Positions 25,501 through 39,354 of a stretch of 64,000 nt of DNA are shown piece by piece. Each line of letters starts with the position of its first letter. The stretch's first letter is position 1. Where the stretch lies: the NCBI GenBank assembly GCA_035222895.1, contig JAVYIG010004986.1:62001-126000 (forward strand). The letters are read 5' to 3'. Under the pieces are notes generated by a model that was given only the letters and a program-made list of their open reading frames with translations, ran no database searches and was not told the DNA's origin. Source of the DNA: Strongylocentrotus droebachiensis. Lineage: Eukaryota > Echinodermata > Echinoidea > Camarodonta > Strongylocentrotidae. Both the position numbers and the translations under genes were made by a program.

Positions 25501-28500
25501 AGCTGTCGCTTTGAAAAATTAAATATTTTGACACTACAACGGTTTTAGGATATGATATGATGGGGATGGGGGATATGATGGGGATGGGGGACATATGTTA
25601 ATGCATGGAGTTATATCAATGAATAGGACACTAGGCTTATCAAGTTTACAATATTTATATTATATTGACTGGGCTTGGGGGGGTATATCAGAAATCTTGA
25701 CCACGCTAAGATCATATTGCCCCGTGGTCAATATTTCTGATATACACCAAAAGAAGACCTGTCAATATAATCATTTTTACCTAAACAAGGCATTTTTTAA
25801 CAAATTATTTATATACAACTTTGGTATCAAGCATGAATTTTACTCCCGTCTGTTTGCCGGTCCATCTGATTTCAGGTTATTCAGGCAGGTTTGTAATTCT
25901 GACGTAACAATGATTGTTACCGTGTGTAATTGTGATGTAACAATTTTAACGCCTACACAATACTGCACGTAAAGCGCACTGGCAAGAAAGAGTGGAATAT
26001 GGCTCAATATTGCCCTCCGATTTAGCACAGTGGTTTACAGGGGAAACCCGGAAGAGGGCAAAATGGCAAATATTCACCACTCCGGTTTCGTATTCGGAGC
26101 AGCGAGCAAAATACGACTTTTTATTTAGCAGCTAAAATGCCTTGTATAGGTAATAATGGTACATATTGTCTGTTGAGAGCCAGAAGGTCTCTGTGTTAAA
26201 GCACATGAGTTAACACCCCTCTAGCTCCAAGCAGAATGGACAAGTGGGAAATATGAACACACATCATTACACCAATATCAGGTTGTTCACCTTTCTTTTC
26301 CATGGTACACAGAGAGACGGGGAAAAGGATTACTACCCTTACACTTAAAAACAAGTGGGATATCACATTATCACACCACGGCAAACATCTTTTTTTATCA
26401 ATAACTGTATCCATTATTGTGTGCGCTCTATGTCAAAAGCTATTAATTATCACATTTCTGGCTTCCAGCACAAAATAGGGAGGATATATTTCGACTGAAT
26501 GGTTGAACAAGTATATATGAAATCTGTAATAATTTTTTGTTAAATATCTCTGATTTGAAAAAGATAAACTCATAAAGAAGAATTTAGTTTCATTTTGTTA
26601 TGTTAAAACTGCGACATACGGCAAGTGTACCATCTATAGAAATTATGTAAGTGCTAGCACACCAATTTGTGTGTTACATTTAAAATAACTGATGAAAAAA
26701 ATAACATTCATTCATTTGTTCATGCCTTACAATGCCACTGGGTGTAGAAGTTGTGAGTTCTTGATAATGTACCATATTTTTGAAAAACAAAATGCTGTAA
26801 TGGACACATCTTTTGTGTCAATCTGTGGTCTTATTAAAAGACTTTACATAAATAATTGTGAAGCTATATTTATCTTGAAATTTATCAAACATTCAACATA
26901 CCCTAGGAAATTAAGTTGTCTACATGACAAAAAAGATGTGTGTCACATGATAATAACAATTTATTTTTGATACTATCTAATCATTACATTGACTCAATAA
27001 TTGTTGCATTAATGATGGGTTCTGTGTGCACAGTTGTTAGAATGATTGATGTAAGACATGGGTAAAAATGATACGCTGACAATGAAAACTGATGAAACTC
27101 AATCACAATAAAATCATGAAACAGTGATGAAGGTGGATGGATAGGGAGGATGAAGAAGGTGGTGGATGTGGATGGAAGGAAGGGGGGGGGGACATTCAAT
27201 GTTTGATGATGATGATAAGGTGGAGGTAAACAATGAGAGCAACTGAAGATTAATTGAATGCAAGATGGATCACCATGAAACAACTTGGGGAAACATGACC
27301 TTTCATTCTAAAAAAATAAAATCACAACAGAACAGCCATTTTTGAATGACAAATGATGAGTTAAAAACAATGATGTATGGTGGTGGATGATCGCAGGATG
27401 AAATCATGCTTTGCTATTTGCAGCGATGGGACTTTATAATCATTGGTAAAATGTCCTCCAATTAATATGAACAAAAGATAGAAGAAAAGAAGTGAGCACT
27501 TCAGGGAGAAAAAAAACATATGAAGAAACAGACTAACAACAGAATGAAGCAAAGTTTTGCTGATTTATTTTATCAGACACCCAACCTTGATACTAAGTTA
27601 CTTTGAGTAAAGCCAACAGAAAAAACGAAATGAAAAAATATGTAAAGGAACAGATCATTATCTATTAAAGTGAATTTCACATGATTAAATCTGCCAAGAA
27701 GTTGAGATGTTATTCTTTGACGACTCTCCTTATTTTGTTGGTCTATAGAATTTGTCCCTTTCTCAAAGTTTCCTCTTCTTTCATGCAAATGCCTAGGAGT
27801 CGACACATGACATGTAAGCTAAAGATGTGCGTAACTTGATATCAAGCTTGGGTATCTTTCACAGGGTTGACTTATGTAATGTATGATAAAATTAAGAAGA
27901 GCTCAGATCATTTTTTTGTTTTTCACACACATACAGAATAAATGACACCCTGGGACAAAGCAAAAATGAACTTATGATGGGTTGTTTGCCAAATAAAAAT
28001 GAACACCAAATTAATTTGATTAGGAGTTACTTCTTGAAGTATGTTTTGTTTTGTTTGTTTCACTAAGAATTAAGCATTTGGACAGAAGTGATGAGTTAAG
28101 TCTGTACTTAATGGAAGGTGTTCTTATACTTCTGGTTCACAAAAGACAAAGAAATTATTGAAAAATATTACATTCCTTTTCCTCATGTTTTTACTATAGT
28201 ATCTCCACACATCATTGATTTAACTAAATAATGTTTTTTACAGGCAGTTTAAACCATTTTCACACATCAAAAGTCTTACAAGGCTATTACTATGACAAGT
28301 CCAGTTCCTTTGTCCATACAAATCCAGACCAAACAGCTTTAGAGTAGATTAGACTAATATGAGCCAATTCATGAGTAAGTTTTGTAGCAGAAAAATTGTC
28401 CTTTAATGTCACGATTCTCCTATTTTTCTAACAGACGTTTAACTTTATTTTCAGTACATTTTCTGGTATCTTACAAACTTTGCAATCAGCTGAATATCAA

Positions 28501-30243
28501 CCAAATTGGGCAATTATCTCTGTGAAAAAATAGATTTCTTGATCTCAGCAGATGGTATGTAAAATGTGCAAAAAGTAACTATAAAAGCTGCTGACTTCTT
28601 AGGAGAAAAAAATCAATCCATTTCTCTGATTTAGATTTCATATTTAAGTGAGAAGTTGGGTAGGAAGGACTTTAGTTACTATTGTAGCAGATTTTGTTTA
28701 CTATTTTTGGTCACCAATACAAGGGTGCTTGCTAGTGTCTAGGGTAGCTAGTATGTCAAACAAACATACTTTGGGGATAATTCTACATCTTGAAGTTCCC
28801 ATTTTTATATATGGGCAATAATCCCTTTTTATTATTTATGATAACATGACAGGACACAAGTCAGATAAAATGCTTTATTACTTATTTGTCAGTTTCCCGT
28901 TTTTTAACATTTGCGATGGTCAAGACTAAATCAAAACACATATTCAAAAGGATGTGAGTGTAGAAATTGTCAAAGTTAGGTAAAATGTGTTACTTGCAGA
29001 TTAGACTACTGAAGATATAATAATTGAAAACACTGGGGGTTTATCCAAAACAAAACCATCAAACCATAACAGTCATAGTTATTACATAAACAACACCAAT
29101 AATTGAGTACTGGTATTAGATGAGAATTCCTAAATATTTTATCTGTTTCTTTTTTTAAACAAAAATCTAGATCAAGGGTGACAAATGAAATATTGGTCTC
29201 AGCAAATATTAGCCCAATAAATAGCCCAATAAAATTGTATTTATATTTCTATAAAATGCTTATTCCAAAATTACTTCTTTCAACTTAGAGCTAACATTCC
29301 CGAATTGTTGTGACCTTTGAGCTGAGGAATACATTTTTAGCATGAGCAATAATTTTCTGTAAATCATATATAATTCATATTACTTTTGCCTTTAAAACAT
29401 TTAGTTACCGTACTTATTCCATAAAAGAAAAAGGCATGCAGGCCCTACTTAAGTAACGCTTTTGTCCATAGACTATTCAATTTCCATCCCTACAGCTTTG
29501 GCTGGGGTCCTCTGTATTCAACAAAAGTAAATTCCTTGCTTCATCATTAATTTATCATTCTAGTTATATATGCCAATTCAAAAACATGTGAAGTCATTTG
29601 AAATTAACAAAGTATTGCAGATGTCCAGTAATCATAAGTGATCACCCAACATTCAAGACATACATGTCATTTAATGCTAAAGCAGGCAAAATTAATCATT
29701 CAAATGCATGTATTCCATACTACCCATAAATAATACTGGCAAATAAAGTGACTGATCAAAAGCCCTTTTCTGCATTTGGTCAAAATCCAAACACTTATCA
29801 TATTGAGGCAAAAGTCTTTAAATAATATCTTGCACATGCATTGAGCAATCCAGAGCCCATCAGTTTACAATCAAAATGGCGTCATCATGCCGACTGATCA
29901 TGATTATTTCAAACATAACGTGTTAACTGTGGGCAGGGGGCGTGGGGAATAAGATTATTATCTATTGAAGTGTCAAGCAGACTTGATTTAGTGTGAAAAC
30001 ATTACATACAATCCACACTAGTCAACCCTGAAACACAACTACAAAGAGTATATAAGATGCAAAAACAAACACATACATGATGAGAGTATAAGGAGATAGA
30101 TAGATATGATATAGGTTGCAGATTCAAATAAATACAACTCTGAGTGTAAGTGAAACCACCCACTCTCTCTCTCACTAAATTGCAAGGTAAGGTATTCCCG
30201 CAAAATGGGAACTCGAGAGAGGAGGGATATGGTGTTAGGGTAC
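22534..30243. other. CACNA2D: 7.7-kb intron
   Basis: No exon found. It contains short GGGGATGG repeats at about 25550-25590, an inverted-repeat cluster at 25658-26172 and a GGATGG/GATGAT-rich tract with a G-run at about 27115-27230. The short open frames look random. Confidence 0.6.
25658..26172. repeat. Inverted-repeat cluster, probably foldback/MITE DNA
   Basis: A hairpin with about 48-base imperfect arms (25658-25705 against 25724-25773) shares ATATCAGAAAT-TTGACCACG. The sequence around ACCTAAACAAGGCATTTT (25779-25796) reappears inverted at about 26136-26160. Exact ends and target duplication were not established. Confidence 0.6.
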
Positions 30244-30267
30244 CTCAAGAATGGATTCGATCACTTC
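30244..30267 (-). CDS. CACNA2D: Candidate optional 24-bp microexon EVIESILE
   Basis: Acceptor GATGACTAACAG and donor GTACCC bound eight codons, phase 0 to 0. It would sit between RLKAE and LNYLSDPP, near where vertebrate alpha2delta-1 has its alternatively spliced region. The donor is weaker than the others. Confidence 0.42.
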
Positions 30268-33200
30268 CTGTTAGTCATCACCAACACAAAAAAGGAGAAA
30301 TTTGAGATGGAAAGAGAAGGATGAAAGTAGTAATATGTTGCATTCTTGGATGTTAAAAATAAAAGCAACAAAAGTAATGAATTAAACATGTCATGATGTT
30401 ACATGAAAATGGAATGATACCTTCTTCTCCAAGTACGAATGATTTATTTCAAAGATAACCCTAAAATCTGGAATATAAATCTGTAATTTGAAAGATCAAT
30501 CAACAATTTTATTGACAATCCTTTGCTATAATTAAGTCATTTAGATCAATCAAAGAAATTGTACTTATGCACAAAATTGTAATTATTTTGGCTTTCTTTA
30601 CACAAAACTCAAGTAAAGTGCATTTTGTTAATGTCAATGGATTGGCAGATGATATGCATCTCTAGTTTTAATATTCAGCGTGAATTTGAAGCGTGAAGTG
30701 TTTTACTGTAGTTACCAGAACTCATGAGTACCTATACCTTTTCAATGACCACTTGCCTACTCATCAACAGATCATCCAATCACATATTGTATTTGCTATC
30801 TTTTACAGTTTCCATTCAGAAAAAAGAGGGACAAATTCCTAGAGTACATTGTACATAAAGATATGTCACAAGCAAATAAAATCATGTTTATTATATGTCT
30901 TAACCTGTCAATATGATATAAAACTGAGGAATGTGTTGGAAAATATGAAAAGAAATCAAATATGGGCATTGTGAAAAAGTAAAATGCTGTAAACTGTTTT
31001 CAGGAAAAGGCATTCATATCTTGATTGTATGTTGAATAAATGATATTCAAAACCAATTAGGGTGTAAATTTAAAAAAAAGTGCAATAACTTATCATAAAA
31101 TTAAGAGGGTCCCAATGTTATGATTAGTTTTTAACATTTGATATTAAAGATGAGCATGAAAACCGAAAGATTACTGACTGCACAAAAATCATAATTTAGA
31201 ATCCCTAAAATTCATACTGGCGATATCTAGTACACCTCCAAAATGTGGTCTCCGATACATTCACGTCATCAAAATACTGATAATGCAGTACTTTCATAAC
31301 TAATATGGTCCATGGAGAAGAAACAAAATAATCCAAAATGAATGAAAATGAGTTAATGCGATGTGAAATCCTCATCATGATGAAGACCATGAAGAGATCC
31401 TTATATTGAATTGAAATGACTCAAAAATGCAATGTTCCATCATACCATCCATGCTCAATACATGATATATTCCAATGTACATGCTTTAAGTCCTTTTGAA
31501 ATGTATTTACATCTCTATTATTTAGGATAATGCAGGGGTTGTTCTCTGAGACTGTAATTTTCTCATAGCATCATATATTTTTTTACCAACTACAGTAGAT
31601 AACAGAGTTTCTTAGAGGAGTTAATCACATTAAGTGCATACAGAAGAACATGATAGCAAGAGTTGCAGGTCAAATAACCCAGTTGCTTTGCTGGGAATTG
31701 CAGTCAGTTTATCAAATAATCCTTCTACTCAAAGGAAAGATAGAGATAAACAGGAGGAAAATCAATTTTAGTTGATACCATTTATGTGACATGCAGAAAG
31801 AATGCTTGTGTAATTATGCGTGCTGTGTTTGAAAGTTCTTCAGCTTTGAAAAAATATTATGTAACATGACATTTTATGTTTACAGAAGTCACACTATAAT
31901 ACTCATCATTAAAATATCATATTCTGTATAAAGATAATTAAAATTGTAAAAAAGCAATTACAAAATTCAAAGATACCATTATAATTACATCATAGACCTT
32001 CACTGTACAGCAAATAGGGTTTTGAAGCTGAGGTACATGACATCAAAAAATTAATTTGCAGTAGTAGTTTTAGTAGTCTACATCTACGTATACTATCTAA
32101 TTTTTCCTTTCTAGTCTTTTTCAAAAGGTTATTAAGTTTAGCTGCTCTAAATTGGGGAATGCAAAAGAAAAAAACACTGGTATTCTTCTAAAAATGCAAG
32201 AAATAAAACCACAAAATGCATGTGGATGAAAGAGTAGTATTTCAATCATGCCTGTGTTATCTTAACTACTGGAAAATATCATTACAAGTCACTCCATTCG
32301 AACAGGTATGCCTCCAGATGATAAAGGTTGCTGAACATGAGAAATCCCTTTTTCTAATCTTAAAACCATTCCTTTCCTAGTTGTTCTCATGCCATATTGA
32401 ACAATAACCAATTATATATACTCATTTTCAAATGAAAAAACATTTAGACAAGTTGTAAAGTAGAAACACACTTCCCGTCTCCTGCATATACTTGAGCAAA
32501 ACTGAGATTTACGACAAATTAAAAAGAACTGTATAACCATAATCCATAAATGATATTAGTTGACCTGTAGATAGTAAAAATGGATGCAAGCTACAAGAAA
32601 GAGTACCAAAAGGTGAAGTGTCCTCCATTCCCTTATTTGTTATCCTTTTCATTTTATTATGGAACAAACACATGTAAAGAGAAGTAATGACACTTCCAAC
32701 ATTTTACCTTTATTTTTGCATCAACTAAACTGTGTACCATATTCCAATTTCCCTGAAGTTTATAATTTTTCTTCCAGCAACTCATTATGACAACAACTTT
32801 CTTTGAGATGACATCCGATACCTCACAATAGTGATAACTGTCCTTTATTTTCATAAAGATAGAATTTCATTTGGACTTCACATTTTCTAGGACGTCACTT
32901 TTTTCATATGGATTCAATAAAAGAAAAAGGGCCAATTCTACTTTTACGCCTCAATTTGGGGAATAATATCGTAGAGGCATGCACACAGACACACTTCAAG
33001 GAGATAGTACAGATACTGTAGGACGAAAATGTTAACAATAGCGACAAGTGTTAGTAAATATAGCATTTCTATCTACATAGTATCAATGGTATAGTACAAG
33101 CACTCTCTCTCTCTCACTAGTTCTAGCTTAGTTTAGTCCAAGTAGAAACAGCAACTACATGTACTTTGAAGAAATTAGGCATGCCACACGACATGTAGAA

Positions 33201-33561
33201 AGCCAAGTATGTCTTTGGAGGTTTTTCTGGGATAAAAATCAATCTTGCTTTGTGTTATTAGTAAAATGTAATTACCAAATACTGTATTTATTTTATATTA
33301 ACTAAATTGATGACAGATTCAATAGATCATTCAAAAATGAAATTGTGGGGGGGGGGGAATCATGAAAAAAACATATTCATTTGTTCATTGGGTGTATGAC
33401 AAACTTTGGCTACTCTTGTAGAAAGTCATCTTTGTGGACGTTATTTTGAGATTCAATTCTGTAATATGAACATGTATTGCATGAAAATCTCACAATTCAT
33501 TAATAATGTATTTGCTGATTTAATTAAATAATCATCGTATCTATAATTGTACAAATCTTAC
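30268..33561. other. Intron, nothing recognised
   Basis: AT-rich sequence with no exon, repeat family or long open frame that I can support. A G-run lies at 33346-33356. Confidence 0.6.
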
Positions 33562-33636
33562 CTCAGCTTTCAGTCTGGGATGCAATAAGATGTAGCCATT
33601 ACTGTTGATGCCGAACACATATGCCTGTGGTCCAAT
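33562..33636 (-). CDS. CACNA2D: Cache-domain exon IGPQAYVFGINSNGYILLHP
   Basis: 75 bp, 25 codons, phase 0 to 0, ending RLKAE. NGYILLHP is the family's NGYVLLHP / NGYILTHP block. Acceptor TTTCTAG, donor GTAAG. Confidence 0.96.
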
Positions 33637-36257
33637 CTAGAAATCAAATTAATAACATATACACAAAAAGTGATCAAATATGCATTAAATTATCCAATAT
33701 GAATACGTCTTGGAAAAAACTGCTTTGTACCACTAACATTCAAGACTGAAACTGGAATATCAACTTCATGTATACCTGCATCATGTATTTACCATAATTG
33801 TGCATGAAAATCCATCGGTACATGAAATTTTGACATATATTATCCGTAATCACCTTATCCATTCCAATTTCTGAGGACAGTTATCATTGTCAAACTATAC
33901 ATATTTTACATCATGCAGCACAATTTTCAACATTTTCTATCTTTTAGATTTATTACCTATCATGCCACACGTGGATAGTGAAACGGGATTCACAAACAAA
34001 TTTCATCCTAAACTTTGACAAAAAATAATTGTACATAAAAAGAAAAGCAATAAAAAAGCAGAGAATAACTTAAAACAATGAGGACAAAAGTTACTTTTAG
34101 ATCTTAAACAATAGGTTTTTGGAAGTTCTAATTTTTTTTTTTACAAATTGAAATAAAATATGCTCTTCATATTACATGTACTATAATGTTAATATTTCCT
34201 TTTCCTCCATCTGCTACAAATAAGACAAGCTGTTCCAACAAGTTTCACAAAAATATATGAAAAAATTAGATTATGCTTTACAAACTTCCATTCATGCCTT
34301 TTCATGGTTTCTTTTTTTTTTTCATGTTGATCATAATATAAACAGAGTTCTACAGGATCAACATTCATCATTTCTTTAATCGTTTTGAAATTTACAAAAG
34401 AATGAAAAGCTGAACGAAACCTAGCGGCACATAAAACCATGTTTACATCAGAGGTGGGATATTTATTGGTCAGGTCGGAGCATCCAGTTTTGTTCAACAT
34501 ATCTATTTCTTCACAGTTTGTAATTTTGTATTTAAGTAGGTTTGTCAAAAAAAATTATATAGTTCTTTTCTATAGTTTGGGGCAATTCTTGATTTCCATC
34601 ATTTCAATAACATTTTAGAATATTTATAAGTGATTCAATGCCTCTAATATCAGCAGCAGATATGGTTTGTTATGCCACTAGTCTTTGTTATTACAGCTAC
34701 CTTATTAGCATAAACATTTTATGTACAAGTATATTTATATAAATTAGTATTATATACATGAACATGTTAGTTGTTAGCAAAACGTTAATAATAGTTAAAT
34801 TATTAGATACATATCTATTGAAATAATGGTGATGCCATGAGAATTGAATTTCCCTGTTACATTTTAAGAGCTACCTACCTTCATCATACATTCAGTTTTA
34901 CTTTACATACATGAATGGATAATTAGACTAACTACATGCATAAATACAAATATACATATATATATATGTCTTTCAAGGGTAGTACAATAATTATTAGCTG
35001 ATGCTCAAATATTTTTGTCTAAATGCTCCATCATCTACGTTTATGAATTAATCAATAATAGTTGCGCATTCTAATTAAAACAGCAAAATGTAAAGTGGTT
35101 TTAAGTATAATTGTTGCAGGGAAAAGGGATCTCTAACACAATTCTATACAAAAACGAAAGAAAATCTTTTAATTTACAATTTTATTTCTCAATTCCCTGT
35201 TGTAAATTTGCATATTTAAAATAAATGAATAAGTGAAGTGTTAGAGGAAGATGAAGTGAATTGAATTGTATCAATGCAAATTACCAATAAGCTCATAAGA
35301 ATATAAATTACTATGAAATGTACAAAGTATATTAAAGCATGCATTGATATAAAATGTAAATATTAACAGATTGAAAATTATATGTACATACAAATATACA
35401 TGGAATGATAATGGAATGCGAATTGGAAGCATGAATCAATGAATAAAATCATAGTGATGATTATGGGTGAATTACAGAATGATTGTTTGACAAATGAAAG
35501 AAAGATGGAAGAAAATGTGAAAGACAATAATAAAGACAAGATAAATGAAAGCCAGAAAGACACATCGAAAAATAGAAAAAGGTGATTGAAAAAAAATGAG
35601 AGAAAGATAGATTACAAATAAAAGAAAGATAAATTAATTTAAAATAGATAAAAGAAAGATGTATGAAATAAATGTAAATAAAAGACAAAAAGCATGAAGA
35701 TGGTAAGTGAGTGCCATCGTGATGACACAAGTTAATGGAAAAATAAAATCCTGCAATTAATGATCAACAAATGAAAACAAATTCAATAAAAAGGATGGAT
35801 GATTGCACTAGAGTAGAGAAGTTATAAATAACTATAAAACTGTAATGATGAATGATTACTACACAAGTACAATATATACTTAGTAACCACAAGTAAACTT
35901 CTGGCTTTTTAATTTTGAACCCCCTTACATCAAATTAGACTCTACAGTAATGCCAATATTGCCATTGTGAGCCACTGCAGTTTGGTAAATTAGTTTAGTA
36001 GCATTACATTTACAAATGGAAGCTAAAATGAAGTGCAATAAAATATTAAAGAGAACACACATACATAGGACAACATAAATACACATACATGAATAAACAC
36101 AGCATGTTAGTGCTATCTATCATTATTAATCTAATGCACTAATACACTAAGGAGCGACTAGTGGGATGAAAGAGATATTAGGCAGGTACACTTATTAGGT
36201 TATTAAACATGCTGTGCAGCATAGAATCTTGTCCATTTAAACATATCACACACTTAC
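33637..36257. other. Intron, nothing recognised
   Basis: AT-rich sequence. A purine-rich simple stretch with repeated AAAGAAAGAT words lies at about 35490-35700. No further exon seen. Confidence 0.6.
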
Positions 36258-36287
36258 AGATTCACTGAATGAAGAATTATACTCAGG
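36258..36287 (-). CDS. CACNA2D: Candidate optional 30-bp microexon PEYNSSFSES
   Basis: Acceptor CTTTTTTCAG and donor GTAAGTG bound ten codons in phase 0. It would insert between VPMNK and IGPQAYVF, where vertebrate proteins align without a gap, so I read it as an optional insert. It contains a possible glycosylation site (NSS). Confidence 0.55.
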
Positions 36288-37828
36288 CTGAAAAAAGATA
36301 GAATTAAACAACGTGATGTGATTTATTTGTTCTTAACATCTTCCTAAATGCAGTGCTTTCTTTCAGTTTTATATTTTCCTTCACAAAATAGTGCATACCC
36401 AAAGAAAGGAGTACTATTACTACACATTAAGTGCAATTTTTACGTGTATTCTTAATGTATTCATTTATTTAAAAGTTCATACAGAAAATTTATTCTATTC
36501 TAGTACCAATCATTGCAAAATACTTTTCACTTACATCCATGTAACATGTAATGCAAATTGAACACTGAGATAAGCAATAGGGAGGCATTATCTTTATCAG
36601 GCCTTTTCAGTGTCCCAAACAAAACAAAACAATAGAACATTATCTGATTCACGTAATGCTGAAAGTCTGATGGTGAATTAACAAGTAGAATCGTTTTTCA
36701 AATGGTTTGTAGATTTCAAGATGAAGTTGCTGCTGTAGCTGATGATGACATTGATCGAAATTAGATATGCAAGTACATGTATCACGTGGTGAACTTTGAA
36801 CTCTGAACACTTCAAACACTGTTCCAACGCATTCGGAAATGGAATACATGAACTTGTAACAATGAAATGAAAGGATCAAATACAGCACTTCCAACCTCTC
36901 AAAGAGTCTCCCCCCCCCCCTCCTCTTTGAATAATTGCAAGAATGAAATTATGTTTCTATGACAAAACAACATGCGGTTAGTATTGAAGCCACGCCATGC
37001 AACAACACTTTAAAAAGTGGTTCCAAGCTCCTACTCCTCGGCAAATTTTCCTCATCCTATCTTTTCAACATTCATAGCACCAAATTGTTTACTCAAATAA
37101 TACAGATGGCCTGTCAATAGTCATAAGGAACACAAAATTGGGACAAAGTACGACAAATTGCTAGACATGCCTTTACTCAACTACGCGAGCCTCTTGGCTA
37201 AACACCATAGATGATTACAATTTGAAGAGATTGAGTTGCACATATTTGGTTCTCGCTAAGAAAATAGGGTGGTCAACATAAGGAGGCAATAGGGTGAGAA
37301 AGATGCAACATTTGTAAGCGCCACTATGCCACTGTGTCCTCCACAACTTGATATTTCCAACATTCATGGAATATTATAATGATGTCAGGTGCATCATCAT
37401 CATCAGATATTTTACAGCTTCCAATAATTCCTTGCATTTCCCCCACCATTTATAATATATGAGGCTGGAAACTTGCATTCGAAATCTAATTCCATGGACT
37501 CCACAACCCATACAAACCACTTTGATTCAGTTGTTCTGTTGTTGTTTTATCCAGCATGATGTCTGAAGAAAACGTGGCTGAGTTAAGAGTACAACATTTA
37601 AATGAAATCCTTCCGGTCAAGATTGTGAATAATAATTGTCATACATACATGTAAATTAAAATGATGAGAAAAGCAATTGGTACAGCACAATATATACCAC
37701 CTGACAAGTTGCATATAAACCCTGTCATCGCATTCAAATTATGCTCTTAGAGATAACTTATCATTTAGACAATAAAGTGACAACCTAAATTTGATTTGTG
37801 TTTTTTGAGAGTGAAGGAAGAGAAATAC

Positions 37829-37903
37829 CTTGTTCATAGGAACCGTATCAGCCATGTTCTTGGTTGTGATGTCTGTACCTACAACACCAAGCAGCTGCTG
37901 ACT
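37829..37903 (-). CDS. CACNA2D: Exon SQQLLGVVGTD...TVPMNK
   Basis: 75 bp, 25 codons, phase 0 to 0: SQQLLGVVGTDITTKNMADT then VPMNK. It matches ILLGVVGTDV of alpha2delta-3 and LILGVMGVDVS of alpha2delta-1, the entry to the second Cache domain. Confidence 0.95.
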
Positions 37904-38308
37904 CTGATATTGACAAACATGGAATGAAAACAAAAGAAGATATGAATTATTCCAAACATTAACTTACGTAGCCTCAACATCATTCGAAATCACATGATAA
38001 TATTTTAAACTGAGAACTAGAAAGGCATCAGCTCGTTAACGTGTGCATCGAGTTAAACCCTTCTGATTTTTTACTAGACAATATAATCATGTGCAAATAA
38101 TGAAATTTTCTGCTAGCACTTGTGATTCATTCAAAGAATCATTCTTCTAAAATAAAAGAGTTGAATGTGTTTGGGCAGCATCATTGGGGGTTAAATTTCC
38201 AAGCTGACAACTTAAAATTCAGTGGGGAAATAACAAAATTTGATAGATGGATTTGAAAAATCTTTTGGCATAGAAGATTTGTTATTGCTTTATAAAAAAG
38301 CTAATTAT

Positions 38309-38313
38309 GTGTT
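38309..38313. repeat. Target-site duplication GTGTT, left copy
   Basis: GTGTT directly abuts the LTR here and again at 43764-43768. Five bases is the usual size for Ty3/Gypsy integrases. Confidence 0.93.
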
Positions 38314-38498
38314 TGTCACATATTAAGTGCAAACAAACTAACAAAGTAGTTGAATTCCATAACCATAGTCTGGTGTTTATTCCCCGCACTGGGTATCAAG
38401 TCTCGCGTATCGCATATACATTGCGCACATGCGATCTGACCTCCTGAGGTCACAGGTGTCACATTTGCATAATCTGATACATATTCATTATCATGACA
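38314..38498 (-). repeat. 3' LTR of the Gypsy element
   Basis: 185 bp, starting TGTCACATATT and ending TCATGACA on the + strand. Identical to 43579-43763. Confidence 0.96.
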
Positions 38499-38510
38499 TC
38501 CCTCCTTTGC
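38499..38510 (-). promoter_or_regulatory. Polypurine tract
   Basis: In the element's sense the bases just before the 3' LTR read GCAAAGGAGGGA, a purine run in the place where plus-strand DNA synthesis starts. Confidence 0.75.
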
Positions 38511-39354
38511 CAGAATGAAACTTTATCCTGGTCAATTTTTCTACTATAGTTTCACTGAAAATTCTTGTAATCTCTCTTTTGTTCTTGTGTTTCAGCCATA
38601 TGTCAAATACTGAAATAAACATGCTTTGGTGCATTTGCTTTTGTTTCTTTCTTTTGTTTCTTTTTCTTTTTTTTCCTTTTTTTTTTTTTTTTTAGAACAA
38701 CTTCAACAAAACTATTTCTAACAACAAATTTATCTGGTCGATAAACTTTTCCCAAATGTTTTATCTTCCAAACAACTTTGTTGAACAACATACAACATAA
38801 CATGCAATATAATATTTTTCATGCAATATCTTTCATGCATCCAGTCTGTGGTCCAAATAAAAGTTCAACTGTTCACTGGATACTATTTGAGTTCTAGTTT
38901 TGAGTTTGTGTAAATCATCCGTTATCTCCAAGCGTTCATACGACTAGCTGAAGCTGACGTTTCTGGAAATACTCTCTTCGATGATTGAATCCATTTTTGA
39001 AAACTGATCGATGCTCCAACTCAAACTTGTGTTTTTCGCAACACCTATCACATACAATAAGGGCAGCGTTCGGCGTACACCCTTTTACATTGATTAATGT
39101 ATGTGTAATATTGAAACATATATATCAGAACTTATTATTTTAGCACATAACACAACTTCCTCGTACGCTTGGTTTCCATGGTGATTTCTCCAACATGTCG
39201 ATTTCACAAATATGGGCAGCGCAAGGCGTACACCCTTTAAATCACAACTTGGCATCAACCAATGATTTCCAAACATTTCTCCTTGGCACATGTAGTTTCA
39301 GATATCACTGTCGCTATTTTACAAAGAGCTCATCCCCACCATATTGATCTGGAA

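Noticed and set aside
27361..27806. Minus-strand frames of 63-77 codons
   Set aside because: No similarity, no splice context fitting the gene phases, and typical of AT-rich intron DNA.
35378..35730. Minus-strand frames rich in Phe, Ser and Leu
   Set aside because: They come from an AAAGAAAGAT-rich simple stretch on the + strand.
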